A stretch of DNA of 64,000 nucleotides from Xiphias gladius (taxonomy: Eukaryota > Chordata > Actinopteri > Istiophoriformes > Xiphiidae). Below are positions 60,887 to 64,000 of the stretch, one piece after another (the stretch's first letter is position 1; every line of letters starts with the position of its first letter). A program made the translations under genes and the position numbers. The stretch covers positions 12,719,213 through 12,783,212 of the forward strand of contig NC_053408.1 in the NCBI RefSeq assembly GCF_016859285.1, given 5' to 3'. Below the pieces are notes generated by a model. The model was not told the origin of the DNA and ran no database searches. It was given only the letters and a program-made list of their open reading frames with translations.

Positions 60887-62000
60887 TGCTGAAGGAAGCT
60901 GTCAATCTGTAAAGAAAAAATTACATGTGTGAGAAATGGCATTAAAGAAATATCAGAGTTGTCTACATGGGTGCTATATGAAACGTGAACATTTGATGTT
61001 GTAGAAACTATTTTGCTTCCTATTATTAATCAAATGTAAACGTAAACTCATTTTGTTATTGAATAAACTCGTTATGCTCATGAAGGCAAGACTAAAATGT
61101 TATTCATAAATTAAAAAGGAACTTCCAGTTAAACAGGTGGATTTCGCCTTCCCATTTAAATTATTATTGCTGGGTAGAGTTGTTAAAGACTATTGCTAAC
61201 AAACACCGACTGCAAAAAAAAAAGTGAGGTAAGACTGTATGCAAGACATCACAATACAGTCTGTTGCTGTTTCGACACGTAAAACGGGGCAGAAATAGCA
61301 TTTACGGTGAATTGTCAAGCTCAACATTATTTGGCTGACCATTCAGAAACCGTGCTTATTTAAACATTATTTAAAAGGTTTACTTCCTTTCGGTGAAAGG
61401 CGTAGCTTTCCAGAAAAAACTAAACGGCGCTGCTGGTAAAGTTAGCATCCTGCGTCTGTACGTGCTATCCAACGACAAACCTACACTTAGCTAACGTTAT
61501 CTATCGTTGACAGATGGATCATCTACAAGGAGACAATATAACTCAACACCCGGCTGCAGTTGCGATTACAGGTTTTCCACAGTACGTATTTACATAATCT
61601 ACATAATGTAAAAACATACCATAGCCAATTAGTTAACAAGCCATCGCTGATTTTTATCTATTAAAACAGCGCAAAAACTGACCCCCTAACGTGGCGCGGG
61701 GTTGTTGCTAAGCTAACACTAGCACCACCGGAGAGAGAGAGCGAGCACTGGGCCTCCTCCCCGCATTTGCAGCCGGCAAATACACTTCTCTACAGCGAAT
61801 AATTATCACACAGTTAAATCAGATATTGAGACAGACTCACCTACGTCCTTGTGAAAGTTATCCCGTCGTGTGTCTGTCCACTTCGAATCGTTGTAAAATC
61901 CAGTTTTGCTGTGCAACGGCCACAATTAAAGGCGTGCGACAGCCTCGCCGTGACTTGAGTCGGGAAAGGGAAGTGAGCTGTAGCTCAACAAAGCATAGGG
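60789..62000 (-). promoter_or_regulatory. eif3c: eif3c 5' UTR, 5' intron and promoter
   Basis: The start exon is preceded by TTCTTTACAG and ATTGACAGC (acceptor at about 60907), so a 5' UTR intron exists. A minus-strand donor (GTGAGTC, plus 61836-61842) marks a 5' UTR exon at about 61843-61960. The surrounding 61680-62000 is GC- and CpG-richer than nearby DNA and fits a housekeeping promoter. Confidence 0.55.
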
Positions 62001-62031
62001 ACGGTCCACAGCAGAGCTAAACACACTCACG

Positions 62032-62104
62032 ATGGAGACCGGCTCCTCGGTTATGTTGCCACCCAGCGGCTCCCCGGATGTAAAACCATTCATCTGTTAT
62101 GGAG
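62032..62104 (+). CDS. Possible first coding exon of an unrecognised gene, back to back with eif3c
   Basis: ATG in a good context (ACGATGG) opens 73 nt encoding METGSSVMLPPSGSPDVKPF then ICYG, followed directly by a donor GTGCGT. It lies about 70-100 bp from the presumed eif3c start on the opposite strand, so the two would share a bidirectional promoter. I could not find its second exon before 64000, and I do not recognise the protein. Beyond the donor the frame runs into a CA repeat, which is probably intron. It could also be a chance frame in promoter DNA. Confidence 0.4.
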
Positions 62105-62760
62105 GTGCGTCAAACACACACACACACACTTGTAATTTAGTGGATAATAATAAAATGCAAAGCACAATTAGCGCTTTAGATGTTTCACAGCACATTTATT
62201 TCAAACATCTCACATACATACATACATAAATACTCTAAATACTGCACCAAGCATGTCAGAGTAAGAAGTTGGCCCACATGTCTCAAGGATTTGTTTTTTC
62301 AAAATGTGAAACTCCATAATCAGAGGGTACAAACATGAAGGGTGCAGCGTTCTACACCCATATACAGTATCTTAATTTCAGCATCGGCCATCAGTATAAT
62401 TTAATATTTACTCTGGCATTGGAAAAAGTACTGCTTCAGCATCTTTACAAACATAGCTTTGCCATATCTTCTTAATATTCTTTTAGGTTAGATGAAAACT
62501 GATTCAGAGCATTTAAAAAAAAGGTACGTATGGTTCAGGTTATAATTGGTATCCCTTTCAGGGGGCTGAAGAACCTGTGATGTTATATTACGCTGTCTTG
62601 TGGAGTTTTCCTGTGAGCAGGTTATATCAGACCAAATTTCAGTAATGTAATGACTGGTCATCCAAAGCCACTATTATACCCCGAAGAGCTTCATAATATT
62701 GATTAAAGTTAACAAATTGACCTCAGTGGGTAAAAGCAGTGTAACATGTTATCATTTTTA
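62105..62760. other. Non-coding DNA with short CA repeats
   Basis: A short CA run lies at about 62115-62128 and a CATA run near 62213-62228. A minus-strand AATAAA at 62201-62196 could be a distal end signal for the gene to the right. No coding exon seen. Confidence 0.5.
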
Positions 62761-62764
62761 ATAT

Positions 62765-62876
62765 AATTAAAATCCCTTTATTGAATATAAAATATTTACA
62801 GTGAAACTGTAACTCAACATTTTTATTAACAATAGATATGCTATTAAACATTCATATTGGGATTTTATTGGACCAT
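62765..62876 (-). other. 3' UTR of the unrecognised right-edge gene
   Basis: Non-coding after the stop with an AATAAA about 90 nt downstream on the minus strand. A later signal near 62196 is also possible. Confidence 0.5.
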
Positions 62877-64000
62877 TCAGCACTCTTCTCCTTGTTTACT
62901 GTACTTTAGCAGCTCTGGAAAAGACAAAAGACGGCACAAAATAAATTCACATTTCTGTAACGAGATTATGAGACTTGACAAAAGAGACAGTTAGACTTAA
63001 CTAGAGACCATCTTGCAATGAGATCACACCATGTTGACAGATATTGTGGCTGGTGTGATCCAATCGCACGACGGTCTCTAGTTTTTTATAAATTAATTGG
63101 GATGAAAACATAGTAAGAAGTCATACCTTCCTTCAGTCTCTTTATTTCTTCTGATTTTATTTTGAGTTGCTCTTCAAGCGCGACACATTTGGCACACCCT
63201 GTAATACAATTTGAATCATTACATTACTGTGGAGAAGGTCTGTCAAATAATCATTTATCTTCCACTTTTTGTTTACTTATATACGTTTTCAGTCAATAAA
63301 ATCTATTTTGGTTACTTTCCACAGACATCTTCATCAATTCAAGACCTCTTTGTTCTGTCCTAGTGTAGCAATGTATACACTGACACAGAGTTTGACTTGA
63401 TAGAATTGTGCATCTTATTGCTGAACATTGTTTTGCCTGTGTCACTTCTTTACAGACGTAACCAAAACTTTTGCAGCATAAGAAAACATTAAACATAATT
63501 TAATCGTCGTCTAGTGTTAGCAGTTGTATTAAAATAACTTGAAATCAATTTAAGAAGTGATAATGGAGCACTCTTTTGTTTATAGCTAGATCAAAGATTG
63601 GACATCATGACAATGAAGACTGCTAGTAAAACTACACAGAACATGTTTAGCCCTTTTTGGAATCTCAGCTCTCCCAATTTACCATGGCCTTGGGGTTTAG
63701 CTAGCAGAGCTCTATGGCTGCTTGCAGGCTGTTTCAGTGCTCTGGCTCTGCTGGAAGCATTGCAAGATGTTGAGGGTTCAGCAGTACTGGCTGGCACTGC
63801 AGCATCTGAAAGCAGGTACGGGTACAAAAAGTCAAAAAGTCCAGGTTGCCGAACTCACTAGATCATAAAACACCCCCGGGAACACAAATTATACCACAGT
63901 CTGGCTTAACATAACAGAACAGTATGACACAATCCCAACCTACCATCTTTTTGGGTTTTAGCCGGCAAAGCTCTCTGACTGTTTGTGGGCTGTTTCAGGT
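62877..64000 (-). CDS. 3' part of an unrecognised gene with coiled-coil tail and duplicated exon (runs off the window)
   Basis: Minus-strand exons: 64000 (open)-63944, 63805-63683, 63198-63127, 62914-62877 with stop. All borders are GT-AG and phases match (1-1-1-1). The last two exons give CAKCVALEEQLKIKSEEIKR, LKEELLKYSKQGEEC and stop: a CxxC-like pair followed by a charged heptad-like coiled coil. The 123-nt and the partial upstream exon share a unit, LKQPASSHRALLAKPQ versus LKQPTNSQRALPAKTQ, so this exon was duplicated. The 3' UTR has AATAAA at about 62785-62780. I do not recognise the family and propose no function. Each intron is short, consistent with a compact real gene. Confidence 0.6.

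Overview
The window is nuclear DNA of a ray-finned (teleost, probably percomorph) fish. The genes are vertebrate, split by many short introns with GT-AG borders, and their closest recognisable relatives are fish or vertebrate proteins. The gaps hold CA/GT microsatellites and dispersed repeats typical of teleosts. I see no bacterial, viral or organellar genes, no CRISPR array and no tRNA or rRNA.

Layout from left to right. (1) taok2 (TAO2 kinase) on the minus strand fills about 1.55-19.9 kb; its 16 coding exons join into 1257 codons. (2) cabp5 (retinal calmodulin-like calcium sensor) on the plus strand, 23.1-26.6 kb. (3) nif3l1 (NIF3-like protein 1), plus strand, 30.1-35.1 kb, 433 codons. (4) tbx6 (T-box factor, the fish fused-somites type), plus strand, 38.0-42.5 kb, 791 codons. 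(5) A transposon-rich gap, 42.5-46.0 kb. (6) prodh2 (hydroxyproline dehydrogenase), plus strand, 46.0-52.2 kb, 465 codons. (7) eif3c (translation initiation factor 3 subunit C), minus strand, 52.8-62.0 kb, 928 codons, convergent with prodh2. (8) At the right edge, a possible first exon on the plus strand, back to back with eif3c, and the 3' end of an unrecognised minus-strand gene with a coiled-coil tail and a duplicated exon.

Five of the six named CDSs close exactly in frame through all their exons; cabp5 does too, from either of two starts. Exon borders come from reading splice sites and protein conservation by eye, and UTR ends are estimates from AATAAA signals. The genes are unrelated in function (kinase signalling, calcium sensing, a conserved metal-binding-fold protein, mesoderm patterning, mitochondrial hydroxyproline breakdown, translation), so the order reflects inherited synteny, not an operon. 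In human, TAOK2, TBX6 and EIF3C lie in 16p11.2, while CABP5 and PRODH2 lie on 19q13.

I found no clearly new biological system. The best leads are the unidentified right-edge gene with its duplicated exon, the duplicated tail exons of eif3c, a GC-AG intron in prodh2, a transposon end 37 nt from a prodh2 splice acceptor, a nested long-TIR transposon, and an almost perfect 31-bp palindrome upstream of cabp5.
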